A stretch of DNA of 64,000 nt, taken from contig CASICK010000002.1 of NCBI GenBank assembly GCA_949373155.1, forward strand, positions 408,741-472,740, written 5' to 3'. Below, piece after piece: positions 43,807 to 52,775 of the stretch. The stretch comes from an uncultured Synechococcus sp. GTDB taxonomy: Bacteria > Cyanobacteriota > Cyanobacteriia > PCC-6307 > Cyanobiaceae. The stretch's first letter is position 1. Each line of letters begins with the position of its first letter. The translations under genes and the position numbers were made by a program. The notes beneath the pieces were generated by a model. The model ran no database searches. It worked only from the letters and a program-made list of their open reading frames with translations, and was not told where the DNA came from.

Positions 43807-44874
43807 ATGTCTCTCTCTGCTTACTCCAAAGAGTTAATTGCAACAGCCAACATTTTGGCAGTGTCGGGGAAGGGAATTCTTGCTGTTGATGAGTCCACAA
43901 AGACCATCGGTAAGCGACTAAGCGCAATCCAAGTTGAAAATACTGAGGCTAATCGCCAGGCCTATCGAGGAATGCTGTTTACAACTGCAGGTCTCGGAGA
44001 CTTTATTAGTGGTGCAATCTTGTACGAAGAAACCCTGTTTCAGAGCCATGCCGATGGCGAAACAATGGTTCAGAAGTTGAGCAAAGCGGGAATTGTTCCT
44101 GGTATTAAAGTTGATAAAGGTCTTTGTTCTTTGCCCGGCGCCCAGTCCGTTGAGACCGTTTGTACGGGTTTGGATGGTTTGGTGGAACGAGCGGCAAATT
44201 ATTACGCCCAAGGTGCACGCTTTGCAAAATGGCGCGCCGTACTGCAGATCATGGCTGATGGATGCCCATCTGACCTAGCCATTCGTGAAAATGCATGGGG
44301 CCTAGCGCGTTATGCACGTTCCGTTCAGGAATCAGGGCTCGTCCCCATTATTGAGCCTGAAATCTTGATGGATGGTGATCATTCCATTGAAGTCACGGCA
44401 GCGGTGCAAGAACAAATTCTTAAGGAGGTGTACTTCGCTTGTCAGCTCAACGGAGTTCTTCTCGAGGGAACCCTTCTCAAGCCTTCGATGACGATTCAAG
44501 GAGCCGATAGTGCTCAGTCATCAGATCCTCAAATCGTTGCCGAAATGACGGTGAGAACACTGGAGCGTTGTGTTCCTGCAAGTGTTCCTGGAATTGTCTT
44601 TTTATCAGGCGGTTTGAGTGAAGAAGCGGCATCGGTGTACCTCAACAACATGAATCAAATTTCAAGAAAAGCGCAATGGAATCTTGGCTTCTCCTATGGA
44701 CGTGCCTTGCAGCATTCCTGCCTGAAGGCATGGGCTGGTAAGGACAAAGAGGCAGGCCAAGCAGCGTTGCTTGCGCGGGCAAAAGCGAACTCTGAGGCCT
44801 CACAGGGGCGTTACGTCCCGGGCTCCCAGCCGTCATCGGACGAGCAGCTTTTTGTAGCTGGTTACACCTACTGA
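43807..44874 (+). CDS. fda: Fructose-bisphosphate aldolase, class I
   Basis: 355 residues, the animal/plant-type TIM barrel. Landmarks: GKGILAVDESTKTIGKRLSA, GIVPGIKVDKGLC, GLVPIIEPEILMDGDHSIE, the Schiff-base Lys in LLEGTLLKPSMT, FLSGGLSEEAA, and the C-terminal Tyr (AGYTY) needed for activity. It cleaves or forms fructose 1,6-bisphosphate without a metal. The next gene is the unrelated class II enzyme, so the cell has two forms; class I needs no metal and may help under metal or oxidative stress. It seems slightly richer in A/T than the neighbour. Confidence 0.95.
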   Translation: MSLSAYSKELIATANILAVSGKGILAVDESTKTIGKRLSAIQVENTEANRQAYRGMLFTTAGLGDFISGAILYEETLFQSHADGETMVQKLSKAGIVPGIKVDKGLCSLPGAQSVETVCTGLDGLVERAANYYAQGARFAKWRAVLQIMADGCPSDLAIRENAWGLARYARSVQESGLVPIIEPEILMDGDHSIEVTAAVQEQILKEVYFACQLNGVLLEGTLLKPSMTIQGADSAQSSDPQIVAEMTVRTLERCVPASVPGIVFLSGGLSEEAASVYLNNMNQISRKAQWNLGFSYGRALQHSCLKAWAGKDKEAGQAALLARAKANSEASQGRYVPGSQPSSDEQLFVAGYTY

Positions 44875-44887
44875 CCCATCATTTGAT

Positions 44888-44920
44888 GACACTCCGGCGT
44901 GCTTTCTGCCACGGAGTGTC
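44888..44920 (+). terminator. Hairpin between the two aldolase genes
   Basis: A perfect 9-bp stem (gacactccg pairing with cggagtgtc) enclosing 15 nt that can pair further. No T-run follows. It lies 13 bp after the class I gene. A second small hairpin, acggaca-ca-tgtccgt at 44959-44974, is in the leader of the class II gene. Confidence 0.5.
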
Positions 44921-45000
44921 GTGACATTCACACGACTCAACTGTAAAGTCGCGCGGCTACGGACACATGTCCGTTTATCTGCCTTCGTTAGGACTTCACT

Positions 45001-46074
45001 ATGGCGCTCGTTCCGCTTCGACTTTTGCTCGACCATGCCGCGGAAAACGGCTACGGCATCCCTGCTTTCAACGTCAACAATCTTGAGCAGGTGCAGTCGA
45101 TCATGGAGGCGGCTCACGAGACTGACTCTCCTGTGATCCTGCAGGCTTCACGTGGAGCTCGTGCTTATGCAGGCGAGAATTTCTTGCGTCATTTGATCCT
45201 GGCGGCTGTTGAGACCTATCCCGACATCCCTGTCGTGATGCACCAGGACCATGGCAATAGCCCTGCAACTTGCTTCGGAGCTGCTGCTAACGGTTTTACC
45301 TCCGTGATGATGGACGGTTCTCTTGAGGCTGATGCCAAGACTCCTGCGAGTTACGACTACAACGTCAACGTCACTAAGGAAGTGGTGGACGTTGCCCATG
45401 CCATCGGCGTGAGCGTTGAAGGCGAACTGGGTTGCCTTGGTTCTCTTGAAACCGGTAAAGGCGAAGCCGAGGACGGCCACGGTTTTGAAGGTGAGCTCTC
45501 CAAGGACCAGCTGCTGACCGATCCTGCTGAGGCTGCTGATTTTGTGGCCAAGACCAAGGTTGATGCCCTGGCAATCGCCATCGGGACGAGCCACGGTGCT
45601 TACAAGTTCACCCGCAAGCCCACGGGTGAAGTGCTGGCCATCAGCCGCATCGCTGAAATTCACAAAGTCATCCCCAACACCCACCTGGTGATGCATGGCT
45701 CCTCTTCCGTTCCTCAGGAATGGTTGGCAATGATCAACAAGTACGGCGGCGCGATTCCCGAGACCTACGGCGTTCCCGTGGAAGAAATTCAGGAAGGCAT
45801 CCGCAATGGTGTTCGCAAAGTGAACATCGATACTGACTGCCGTTTGGCCTTCACGGCTGCTGTCCGTGAAGCAGCCATGGCTGATCCTGCCAACTTCGAT
45901 CCCCGTCACTTCAACAAGCCTGCTCGCAAGTACATGAAGCAGGTTTGCTTGGATCGCTTCCAACAGTTCTGGGCTGCTGGTAACGCCAGCAAGATCAAGC
46001 AGCGCGACATCAACTTCTATTCCGGCCTTTATGCAAAAGGCACCCTTGACCCCAAGACAGCTGTTGCTGCCTGA
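45001..46074 (+). CDS. cbbA: Fructose-bisphosphate aldolase, class II
   Basis: 357 residues. Metal-binding and catalytic stretches: [40 protein letters not shown] (the zinc His and catalytic Asp), [30 protein letters not shown] and [12 protein letters not shown]. Such enzymes in Calvin-cycle organisms also act on sedoheptulose 1,7-bisphosphate. Its codons look highly optimised (many GCT, GGC, CGT), fitting a major protein. It is followed by a strong terminator. Confidence 0.95.
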   Translation: MALVPLRLLLDHAAENGYGIPAFNVNNLEQVQSIMEAAHETDSPVILQASRGARAYAGENFLRHLILAAVETYPDIPVVMHQDHGNSPATCFGAAANGFTSVMMDGSLEADAKTPASYDYNVNVTKEVVDVAHAIGVSVEGELGCLGSLETGKGEAEDGHGFEGELSKDQLLTDPAEAADFVAKTKVDALAIAIGTSHGAYKFTRKPTGEVLAISRIAEIHKVIPNTHLVMHGSSSVPQEWLAMINKYGGAIPETYGVPVEEIQEGIRNGVRKVNIDTDCRLAFTAAVREAAMADPANFDPRHFNKPARKYMKQVCLDRFQQFWAAGNASKIKQRDINFYSGLYAKGTLDPKTAVAA

Positions 46075-46098
46075 TTATTCGGTCAAAACCAACCAAGC

Positions 46099-46122
46099 GG
46101 GGGGCATTAGCCCCCCTTTTTT
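46099..46122 (+). terminator. Rho-independent terminator after cbbA
   Basis: A G6 run pairs with a C6 run around the loop cattag, followed directly by six T. It lies 25 bp after the stop codon and should stop transcription efficiently. Confidence 0.9.
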
Positions 46123-46129
46123 GATGGCT

Positions 46130-47113
46130 TCACCAATGCGCGCGATCAGGAGTGAGTTGCAGCGTTCCTTGATTGGCATCGAGTGTTGCTGTTGCACCAA
46201 GGGGGAGGGCCATGTTGGGAAGTCCATGCCCAAGGGGCAGATTCATGACCAAGGGGATGCCTAGATCAGAGAGTCGCTCATCGAGGATCCCATCCATTGA
46301 AAAATCACCTGGCTCTACCTCGCCTTTCCAGCTGAATCGGCCCGTCGCTACGCCAGCAAGGCCACGAAGCACCCCGGAGCTGCGCCACTGCGTGAGCATG
46401 CGATCCACTCTGTAGGGAGCTTCTCCAGCATCTTCCAGCACCAGGATTGATCCACGCAGATCAGGGAACCAGGGTGTGCCAATCAAATGGGTTGCAACCG
46501 TGAGATTGGTCACCACGAGCGGACCTCTGGCCACCCCGGCGCGTACCGAACGCCCTTGCAGTGGGGCGACCGGTTGGTCCTTAAGGAGATGCACCGTTCG
46601 TTCCCATTGTGGTTCAGGTCCTGTGGGGGACCCATGGATGGCGCCAGGCAAGCCAGCCGACCATTGAGCCAGCAGCATCGAGCTGGTGTCAGAAAATCCC
46701 AGGGTCCAAAGCGGGCGATGGGGGAAGCGAAAACCAGCTTCTAAAACCCTGGCGCCTCCCCATCCAGCACCGACATAAATCAGCCCGTCCAGGGCAGGAT
46801 TGTTCCAGGCACGCTCAAGATCATCCGCTCGCTGTTGATCGGTTCCTGAAAACCATCGCCATTGACGTTTCACCGATTCTGGGACTTCTAATGTCCAACC
46901 CTCGGCTTCACAGCGCTCCACTAACGGACCAAAGTCTGTTTCAGGATTCAGCCAAGTTCCGGCATTAATGGCTCGAAGCCTTGAGCCCTTGTTTAACGGA
47001 CGAAGTGGGGACTTCTTTTGAGTCGATGCCGCCAAACCATTAGCGGAAAATGAAACGGCCATCGCTACGGCCGCCGGGACTCCCAACCTAAAAAATGATC
47101 GACGATGCATCAA
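46130..47113 (-). CDS. S66 family L,D-carboxypeptidase, Tat-exported
   Basis: 327 residues. The N-terminus RRSFFRLGVPAAVAMAVSFS is a twin-arginine signal, so it is exported folded. The S66 core has GSRLRAINAGTWLNPETDFG, the nucleophile Ser in WTLGFSDTSSMLLAQW, the Glu in ILVLEDAGEAPYRVDRML, and the His in NLPLGHGLPNMALPLG. LdcA-type enzymes trim the fourth residue from peptidoglycan tetrapeptides; most are cytoplasmic, so an exported one is uncommon. It converges on cbbA, 8 bp after the terminator. Confidence 0.82.
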   Translation of the reverse strand: MMHRRSFFRLGVPAAVAMAVSFSANGLAASTQKKSPLRPLNKGSRLRAINAGTWLNPETDFGPLVERCEAEGWTLEVPESVKRQWRWFSGTDQQRADDLERAWNNPALDGLIYVGAGWGGARVLEAGFRFPHRPLWTLGFSDTSSMLLAQWSAGLPGAIHGSPTGPEPQWERTVHLLKDQPVAPLQGRSVRAGVARGPLVVTNLTVATHLIGTPWFPDLRGSILVLEDAGEAPYRVDRMLTQWRSSGVLRGLAGVATGRFSWKGEVEPGDFSMDGILDERLSDLGIPLVMNLPLGHGLPNMALPLGATATLDANQGTLQLTPDRAHW

Positions 47114-47405
47114 AGGGCTTCATCTTTAATAAGCCTTAGTCTGATAATTCGATCGGGTTTGTGCTTTAAAAGATCTCTATAAAGCCAGCTTCGAACATAA
47201 ACCGCAACAGTGATTGTCTGTATTGGGGCATGTGATTAGGTGTAATTTATGGTTTTTTAGGGATCTTATTGATAATGTTTTCCGGATGATAGCCTGGCAT
47301 TATTGTGCCAATGAAAATCTTTAGTGCTTGGATTGACTTCAGGCCAGTATTAATCAACTGATGCTCTTGATCTTCCGATCTTGTGTCAGAGCTAATAAAG
47401 ATGGC
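47114..47405. other. Intergenic, 292 bp, no gene seen
   Basis: AT-rich and closed in all frames. It must hold the promoter of the S66 gene. I see no RNA gene or clear terminator for purQ on the other side. Confidence 0.4.
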
Positions 47406-48065
47406 TCATGATGACTGGATCAGGGATTCAATCAATTGGCGTCCATCAACGCCACCTGTTGCTGGATCACAGGCCCGCTCAGGATGGGGCATCAATCCGA
47501 GCACATTGCCAGCTGGATTTGTGATTCCAGCAATGTCGGCAACGGAACCATTGGGATTGTTGTTGTATTTCAGCGCGATGCCGTCATTGTCTTGAAGAGA
47601 TTTAAGTGTGTCTTCGCTGCATTGATAACGGCCTTCTCCATGGGCAATCGGTAGTTGGATCTCACTGCCTGCTTTGAAATGAGAGAGCCAGGGAGTGCGA
47701 GCACTCACCACATTGAGAGGAGTGTCTTCGCAGATGAAATGCAGACCGCTATTGCGAGTGAGTGCTCCTGGCAATAATCCGAGTTCAGTGAGCACCTGAA
47801 ATCCGTTGCAGATGCCCAGCACTCGCCCTCCCTTGTTGGCGAAATCGACCAACGATTCGAGCACTGGTGCAAACCTAGCGATGGCTCCGCAGCGCAAATA
47901 GTCGCCATAACTGAAGCCTCCGGGTAAAACCACAGCATCTAGGCCGCTGAGATCTGTTTCCTCATGCCAGAGGTAACGGGTTGGCATGCCAAGGCATCCC
48001 TGCGTCGCCCAACGGACATCCCGGTCGCAATTGGAACCAGGAAAGACAACAACACCAATGCTCAT
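47406..48065 (-). CDS. purQ: Phosphoribosylformylglycinamidine synthase, glutaminase subunit
   Basis: 219 residues, class I glutamine amidotransferase. The nucleophile Cys is in [19 protein letters not shown], and the His/Glu pair in [12 protein letters not shown]. The start [15 protein letters not shown] and [19 protein letters not shown] are typical. It supplies ammonia to PurL for FGAM synthesis in purine biosynthesis. It is coupled to purS by ATGA. Confidence 0.95.
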   Translation of the reverse strand: MSIGVVVFPGSNCDRDVRWATQGCLGMPTRYLWHEETDLSGLDAVVLPGGFSYGDYLRCGAIARFAPVLESLVDFANKGGRVLGICNGFQVLTELGLLPGALTRNSGLHFICEDTPLNVVSARTPWLSHFKAGSEIQLPIAHGEGRYQCSEDTLKSLQDNDGIALKYNNNPNGSVADIAGITNPAGNVLGLMPHPERACDPATGGVDGRQLIESLIQSS

Positions 48066-48316
48066 GACAACTTGAGTTCCAGGGTCCAGTTCTCAATCAC
48101 AGGGTTGGCCAGGAGTCGATCACTCAACAGTTCAACCTTTTGGCGGGCATCGGCCTCATCAGACGCCTCCAGTTCAAGCTCTACAGCCTTGCCGATGCGC
48201 AGGCTCTCGATGCCTTCCACTCCTAACCGGCTGGCAGCCGAACGCGTGGCTTCACCGGCTGGGTCTAGGACAGAAGGGCGCAGATGCACCAGAACACGAG
48301 CTTGATAACGCGGCAC
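48062..48316 (-). CDS. purS: Phosphoribosylformylglycinamidine synthase, PurS subunit
   Basis: 84 residues: [40 protein letters not shown] and [12 protein letters not shown] match PurS. It forms the complex with PurQ and the separate small-type PurL, so a purL gene of that type should exist elsewhere. The stop overlaps the start of purQ. Confidence 0.93.
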   Translation of the reverse strand: MPRYQARVLVHLRPSVLDPAGEATRSAASRLGVEGIESLRIGKAVELELEASDEADARQKVELLSDRLLANPVIENWTLELKLS

Positions 48317-48673
48317 GGGCTCGGAGCAGGAATTGTTAAATCTTGGCAGGCCGTAGTCCCGCTCCAGTCACTTTCTTTTCAGGTTGAAAACAGACCACGT
48401 CTCGATGCCCTTTATCTGTGATCCAATCCATTGGATTCACAAGCAGGCTGATCACACCACTTCTGCTGATGGCCCCAGGCTTCGTGCAGCTCGCACGCGC
48501 TGAGCTGGTGGCCGATCCCGTGGGACGCCTTTGAAATTTGGTGTTGATGATGATGCGGATCGATGAACGCTTTTGGAACAGCGTGCAGCCATTGGGAGTG
48601 AGGAGGGTGCGCTTTGCTGGGGTGAGGTCTGCGCTCGAGGCGACCTGCCGATGGACTCATCCTGCAGATCATC
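48317..48673. other. Intergenic, 357 bp, no reliable gene
   Basis: The GC content is close to that of coding DNA, yet no frame has a convincing product. A minus-strand frame at 48412-48699 gives a His-rich, low-order sequence (AFIDPHHHQHQISK) that I do not trust. The stretch may hold the promoters for purS and the ICMT-like gene, or a decayed gene, or an unrecognised RNA. Confidence 0.4.
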
Positions 48674-49252
48674 ATGGAAAATAAAGGTCTTCCGTTCAAG
48701 GAGCCAAGGCAACAGGGTGATTGGCGTGAAAGCTTTCAGGGTTGGGGTCTGAGCTGGACAGGCTTGCTCAACAATCAAAAGGGTGAGTGGTGGTTGTTGG
48801 CGCAACTGGTTCTGATCTGCGCTCACATCCTTCCGACCTGGCCTTCTGAGCTCCTCGATGCCTGGAGTTGGCCTGTCTGGCTTCGTGTCATGGGGTTGAT
48901 GGTGTTCGCTGTTGGACTTGGTTTGGCCCTGCAGGGTTTTCTTGCGTTAGGCCCCAACCTTTCCCCATTACCGGATCCAAAGCCCAATGCCGCTTTGATC
49001 ACCACGGGGGTGTACGGCCGTTGCCGGCACCCTCTCTATCGAGCTGTTGTGATTTGCTCCATTGGTGTGCTCCTTGCCAAGGGGAGCCTGCTTCACCTGG
49101 CGCTTTTGTTGCTCTTGGTTGCGGTGCTCAATGGCAAGGCCCACCGCGAAGAACAACGCCTCTGCAGCGTCCATCCTGATTATTTGACGTATCGCGCCAG
49201 TACACCAGCAATTCTGCCCGGCATTCCAGGCTTGGATTGGCGCCAGGGTTAG
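48674..49252 (+). CDS. ICMT/PEMT-like integral membrane methyltransferase
   Basis: 192 residues with four or five membrane helices. The C-terminal signature is ALITTGVYGRCRHPLYRAVV and HREEQRLCSVHPDYLTYRAS, the SAM-binding pattern of isoprenylcysteine carboxyl methyltransferase and phospholipid methyltransferase relatives. In bacteria these act on lipids or unknown small substrates. The acceptor here is unknown. Confidence 0.75.
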   Translation: MENKGLPFKEPRQQGDWRESFQGWGLSWTGLLNNQKGEWWLLAQLVLICAHILPTWPSELLDAWSWPVWLRVMGLMVFAVGLGLALQGFLALGPNLSPLPDPKPNAALITTGVYGRCRHPLYRAVVICSIGVLLAKGSLLHLALLLLLVAVLNGKAHREEQRLCSVHPDYLTYRASTPAILPGIPGLDWRQG

Positions 49253-49331
49253 GGCCAGCTGGATAATCGTTTAATTTTTCCAAAAGGGATGAATAAACCC
49301 CTTAAAAAAAGGTGCTTTTCGATCGTTTCGT

Positions 49332-49964
49332 ATGGTTTTGTTTGTGCCCGTTCAGCTACTGGCAAGCAAAGCGATGCCTTTCGTATTGCTCCTCAGTGCT
49401 GTCTGCGCAGATCTCGAACTCTGCGCTCCGAGTCAGGCCAACGAATATGTGTTGAACAGCTCCCAACCTGTTGAGGTCAGTTCAAGGCTTTTAGCGATTC
49501 TTGGGCCTCCGATCACAATCCCGGATCCTGAGCCTCAGCTCATCCTTAACCGTACAAAGAGACAGATTCGTTCCACAGGAGATCCCATCTGGGAGTTGCG
49601 GCTTGAGATTCCTGGTGAACCGGCGCGTCATTTCGATGCAGTGAGTGGTCGAGCCCATCGCCAAAATGCGGACCGTGATCAGATGGGCAGTAAGGCTCCC
49701 CTGCCCCCTGGGAGGTACATCCTCGGCCCAGTGGAGCCTCTGGCCAAGGGCGCTTATCCAGAACTAGGTCCGGTTTGGATTGGCATTGAACCGACCTTCA
49801 CCACGGGGCGAAGGGTGCTTGGGATCCATCAAGACCCAAGTGTGGGTTTTGATGGAAATAGTGGCACCTTGGGATGCATTGGACTGATTCGTGAACATGA
49901 CTTGCTCGAACTGTCTCAGTTGATCCAAGTCAGTAATGTGCGCTTATTGATTGTTGAAGACTGA
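49332..49964 (+). CDS. L,D-transpeptidase-like protein (second in window)
   Basis: Up to 210 residues; an N-terminal hydrophobic stretch (MPFVLLLSAVCADLELCA) suggests export. The YkuD signature is WELRLEIPGEPARHFDAVSG, PLPPGRYILGPVEP, VLGIHQDPS (active-site His) and NSGTLGCIGLI (active-site Cys). It differs from the one at 24381 in having GIGL rather than CIRM after the Cys. Likely cross-links peptidoglycan or anchors proteins. It converges on cobW. Confidence 0.75.
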   Translation: MVLFVPVQLLASKAMPFVLLLSAVCADLELCAPSQANEYVLNSSQPVEVSSRLLAILGPPITIPDPEPQLILNRTKRQIRSTGDPIWELRLEIPGEPARHFDAVSGRAHRQNADRDQMGSKAPLPPGRYILGPVEPLAKGAYPELGPVWIGIEPTFTTGRRVLGIHQDPSVGFDGNSGTLGCIGLIREHDLLELSQLIQVSNVRLLIVED

Positions 49965-49983
49965 AAAAGCAAGTCCAATATAC

Positions 49984-50001
49984 TTTGATAATTGGATCAA
50001 A
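49984..50001. terminator. AT-rich hairpin between convergent genes
   Basis: tttgat pairs with atcaaa around the loop aattgg, with extra pairing outside. It lies between the second L,D-transpeptidase and cobW and could end either transcript; it is weak in GC. Confidence 0.3.
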
Positions 50002-50095
50002 TTGAACTCGTTTGTATTAATTGCCAGCTAAGGTTTATTCCACCAATTCGTTAGTGAAATTGTCATTGTTCAATGGCTGAGAGCTTTTCTTTGAC

Positions 50096-51187
50096 TCATT
50101 GGCTCGAAGCAGTGGAAGCAGTGGAAGCAAGAAGGAGGGTTGTGAGTTTTTCAGAGGCGCTTGGGTCGAATCCAATCACAACCAGATCCACCCCTGATCG
50201 GCTTTCAGGAGTCCAGGCCTGATGAGGAGCGGCTTCAAACCAAGTCTCTAAGCGTGGGCCAACCATTTGCACTTGCAGAGGAAGGGATTTGCCAGGTAAC
50301 CAGACCCTTCCTTTTAGGCGCACCACCTGATGTTCAGTCACAAATGCAGGAAGGATCCGTTCAAAGTCCGAACGTTGAATCACGCCTTCAAAACGAACAT
50401 TGCCGCCAACAACATCTAAATGCGTGTGATCGTGGTGATCATGCGCATGATCGTGATGGTCATGGTCGTGGTCATGGTCATGGTCATGGACGTTTGACGT
50501 CTCTCGCTCCACTCCTAGAAGCAAACTCGGGTCGACTTGACCACGAGTCATGGGGATCACCGTTGTCCCGGTTCGGATCTTGGGGACAAGTGATTGCTGG
50601 ATCTGGTCCAGTTCGGTGGGCTCTAAGCAATCAGAGCGGCTGATCAGCACCAGGTCAGCGGATTGAAGTTGATCGGCGAACAACTCATCAATGGCCGTGA
50701 GGTGGTCCAGGCTTGGGTCTTCCTGGCGTTGCCGTTCCAACGCCTCTGGATCTCCCACAGGGCTTCCGTTGTTCAGGGCTTCTCCATCCACAACAGTGAC
50801 CACGCCATTCACATGCACCCGGGCCCGGATGGCGGGCCATTCGAGCGCCTGAAGCAGGGGCCTAGGAAGGGCTAAACCACTTGTTTCAACAACGATTCCA
50901 TCGAGCTGATCAGCGCGAGCGAGCAGCGTTTCCATTGTGGGTAGAAAATCGTCCTGCACGGTGCAGCAGAGGCACCCGTTGTTCAGCTCAACGAGACGCC
51001 CATCGATTTCATCCTCTGGGCAGAAGCCGCAGCTTCGGATGAGATCGCCGTCGAGGCCGACGGTTCCGAATTCGTTGACCATCACCGCAAGGCGTTGGCC
51101 GCTGTTGATCAGTAGATGGCGCAACAGTGTTGTTTTCCCGGCTCCAAGAAAGCCGGTAATCACGGTGACGGGAAGGCGTTCAGACAT
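50096..51187 (-). CDS. cobW: Cobalamin biosynthesis GTPase with a His-rich loop
   Basis: 363 residues. The G3E/COG0523 GTPase domain shows Walker A GFLGAGKT at 12-19, NEFGTVGLDGDLI, the metal-chaperone CLCC motif at 72-75, and IVVETSGLALPRPLLQAL; these match CobW. Near residues 233-258 is a run of His and Asp (HDHDHDHDHDHHDHAH), a metal store or capture loop. The C-terminal CobW_C domain follows. It is thought to deliver cobalt for B12 synthesis, though COG0523 members also serve zinc. The ATG at 51187 overlaps the pentapeptide gene's stop (TGATG). Confidence 0.85.
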   Translation of the reverse strand: MSERLPVTVITGFLGAGKTTLLRHLLINSGQRLAVMVNEFGTVGLDGDLIRSCGFCPEDEIDGRLVELNNGCLCCTVQDDFLPTMETLLARADQLDGIVVETSGLALPRPLLQALEWPAIRARVHVNGVVTVVDGEALNNGSPVGDPEALERQRQEDPSLDHLTAIDELFADQLQSADLVLISRSDCLEPTELDQIQQSLVPKIRTGTTVIPMTRGQVDPSLLLGVERETSNVHDHDHDHDHDHHDHAHDHHDHTHLDVVGGNVRFEGVIQRSDFERILPAFVTEHQVVRLKGRVWLPGKSLPLQVQMVGPRLETWFEAAPHQAWTPESRSGVDLVVIGFDPSASEKLTTLLLASTASTASSQ

Positions 51188-51705
51188 CAGCGGCACCCCA
51201 GGCTTTCGCGGGTGCTCACGCCGCTGACGCTATTCACACCACTGGCACGACCACATAAGGCCTTCATCTGAGTGAGATCGATCACAGCGTTGGTGAAGTC
51301 CGTTCCCTCAATGCGAGCATCCACAAACCGGCTTTGCATCAGCATTGCGTTTGTGAAGTTTGCGTCGCTTAGGTCGGTTTCATCAAATCGGCTAGAGAAA
51401 GCCACCACATCCTCAAGATTCGCTCCATGGAGATCCGCTCCCTGCAGTTGAGAGGTGTTGATCACAGCTCCACGCAAGTCGGTTTCACTGAGGTCAACAC
51501 CGCGGAGGTCAGCTTTTAAAAATTCTTTTTCCTTCAAATCCCTGCCATGCATGTCGTTGCTGATGTCTTGCACCGCGAACTGACCACGCAATTCAGGGGC
51601 CGTAATGGCCTGAACAGGACCAGGAAGGGCGATCAAGCTTGACGCAAGAAGCACCCCGAGCAGAACGGGAAATAGGTGCTTATGGAACAAATCGGGAAGG
51701 GGCAT
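51187..51705 (-). CDS. Secreted pentapeptide-repeat protein
   Basis: 172 residues. A signal peptide (FPVLLGVLLASSLIALPGPV, cleavage near VQA-I) is followed by pentapeptide repeats A(D/N)Lxx (FLKADLRGVDLSETDLRGAV, ADLHGANLEDVVAF, DLSDANFTNAM), making a right-handed quadrilateral helix. The end has two cysteines (KALCGRA, ESLGCR). It resembles thylakoid-lumen pentapeptide proteins. It is translated just before cobW on the same message. Confidence 0.8.
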   Translation of the reverse strand: MPLPDLFHKHLFPVLLGVLLASSLIALPGPVQAITAPELRGQFAVQDISNDMHGRDLKEKEFLKADLRGVDLSETDLRGAVINTSQLQGADLHGANLEDVVAFSSRFDETDLSDANFTNAMLMQSRFVDARIEGTDFTNAVIDLTQMKALCGRASGVNSVSGVSTRESLGCR

Positions 51706-51789
51706 CAGAGAAGGATGCAGCCGGCATCAGGTTGCAGCTGCCGTAACTTAACTTTCACGTTATGGCAGACAGCTGCCCAGCTACGTGCC

Positions 51790-52407
51790 ATGGCCAAAAC
51801 CTTGAGGGTGGTTGTTCCCCCCCATCCACTCATTGCTCACTGGCTCACAATGTTGCGCCATGCCGGCACACCACCGTCTCTTTACCGAACAGCGCTCGAA
51901 GAGTTGGGGCGTTGGCTCACCTATGAAGCCTTGCGGGATTGGCTCCCCCATCGCCGTGAAGAGGTACAAACCGCGTTAGAGCTCACGGAAGGAACTGTGA
52001 TCGAAACGGGTGTTCCCTTACTTGCCGTGCCTTCTCTCCCTGGCGGGCTGATGCTCTGGGAAGGGGCTAGGCAAGTGCTGCCCCACGCTGAGCTCTGTCT
52101 GGGTGGCTTGCCTGAAACGATTGAAGCCAATGCCGGGCTTGTGTTGCTGATCGATCAAATCAGTGATGGAGAGGAGCTTGTTGGCTTGATGGAAGAGCTG
52201 GTGTCAAAAGGGGTTGAGAGCCGCAGGCTTCGTGTAATTTCTGCCTTAACAGCCAGCCCTGGGCTTAAACGACTGGGTGAAACATTCCCTGAACTCACCA
52301 TTCATACCGCCTGCATTGATGAAGAACTCAATGCGAATGGTCAGATTTCTCCAGGGATTGGCAACACATCTCAACGGCTGCAAATCAGAACAGCTCCCTC
52401 GACCTAG
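51790..52407 (+). CDS. Uracil phosphoribosyltransferase homologue with a degenerate active site
   Basis: 205 residues with the UPRT fold along its length: PPHPLIAHWLTMLRHAGTPP at 10-29, LTYEALRDWLP at 43-53, and IDEELNANGQISPGIGN at 176-192. The functional motifs are altered. Where UPRT has VPILRAGLG it reads VPSLPGGLM (80-88); the PRPP loop DPMLATGGS is DQISDGEEL (122-130); and the uracil/PRPP segment PGLGDAGDR is PGIGNTSQR (188-196). It is commonly labelled upp, but uracil salvage seems unlikely. It may be a regulator or a structural relative. Confidence 0.75.
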   Translation: MAKTLRVVVPPHPLIAHWLTMLRHAGTPPSLYRTALEELGRWLTYEALRDWLPHRREEVQTALELTEGTVIETGVPLLAVPSLPGGLMLWEGARQVLPHAELCLGGLPETIEANAGLVLLIDQISDGEELVGLMEELVSKGVESRRLRVISALTASPGLKRLGETFPELTIHTACIDEELNANGQISPGIGNTSQRLQIRTAPST

Positions 52408-52431
52408 GCTTGAAAAAATCCATCGGCGGCG

Positions 52432-52722
52432 ATGAGCAGGCAGCAGGAGTCCACTTCAGGAACACTTTTCACACTTCTGAGCGGAGCCCTCATTGGGGCA
52501 GCAGGAGTGGGCTGGTGGCTGCTCACCGAAGCAGAACGCCGTCAGCGGATCAAGCGTCAGCGTTCCATGCTCTATGCGCCAAGGATGCAGGACGGCAGTG
52601 AGGCATTTGAGGCCAATCAATACGCCGATCGTGACGATCAGCTCGAACATCGTGTTGAGCAGCTCAATTCGGCCATCTCTGATGTCCGTCGTCAGCTTGA
52701 AGACCTCGGCTCAAAGTCGTAA
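52432..52722 (+). CDS. Membrane-anchored coiled-coil protein
   Basis: 96 residues: one membrane helix near the N-terminus ([20 protein letters not shown]), a basic stretch ([11 protein letters not shown]), and a C-terminal coiled coil ([20 protein letters not shown]). It has the look of a small cyanobacterial envelope or thylakoid protein. It precedes ilvD by 53 bp. Function unknown. Confidence 0.65.
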   Translation: MSRQQESTSGTLFTLLSGALIGAAGVGWWLLTEAERRQRIKRQRSMLYAPRMQDGSEAFEANQYADRDDQLEHRVEQLNSAISDVRRQLEDLGSKS

Positions 52723-52775
52723 TCACCACTGCCGGTAAGTTGGGGCTTGTCCCCATCTGCGATCCAGTGGTTGCC

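Noticed and set aside
45148..45963. Long minus-strand frame (271 codons) within the class II aldolase
   Set aside because: Arises from strong codon bias of a highly expressed gene; the product has no family and the plus-strand aldolase is certain.
48412..48699. Minus-strand frame of 95 codons between purS and the ICMT-like gene
   Set aside because: The product is irregular and His/Pro/Ser-rich, with no domain, and it overlaps the start of the ICMT-like gene on the other strand.
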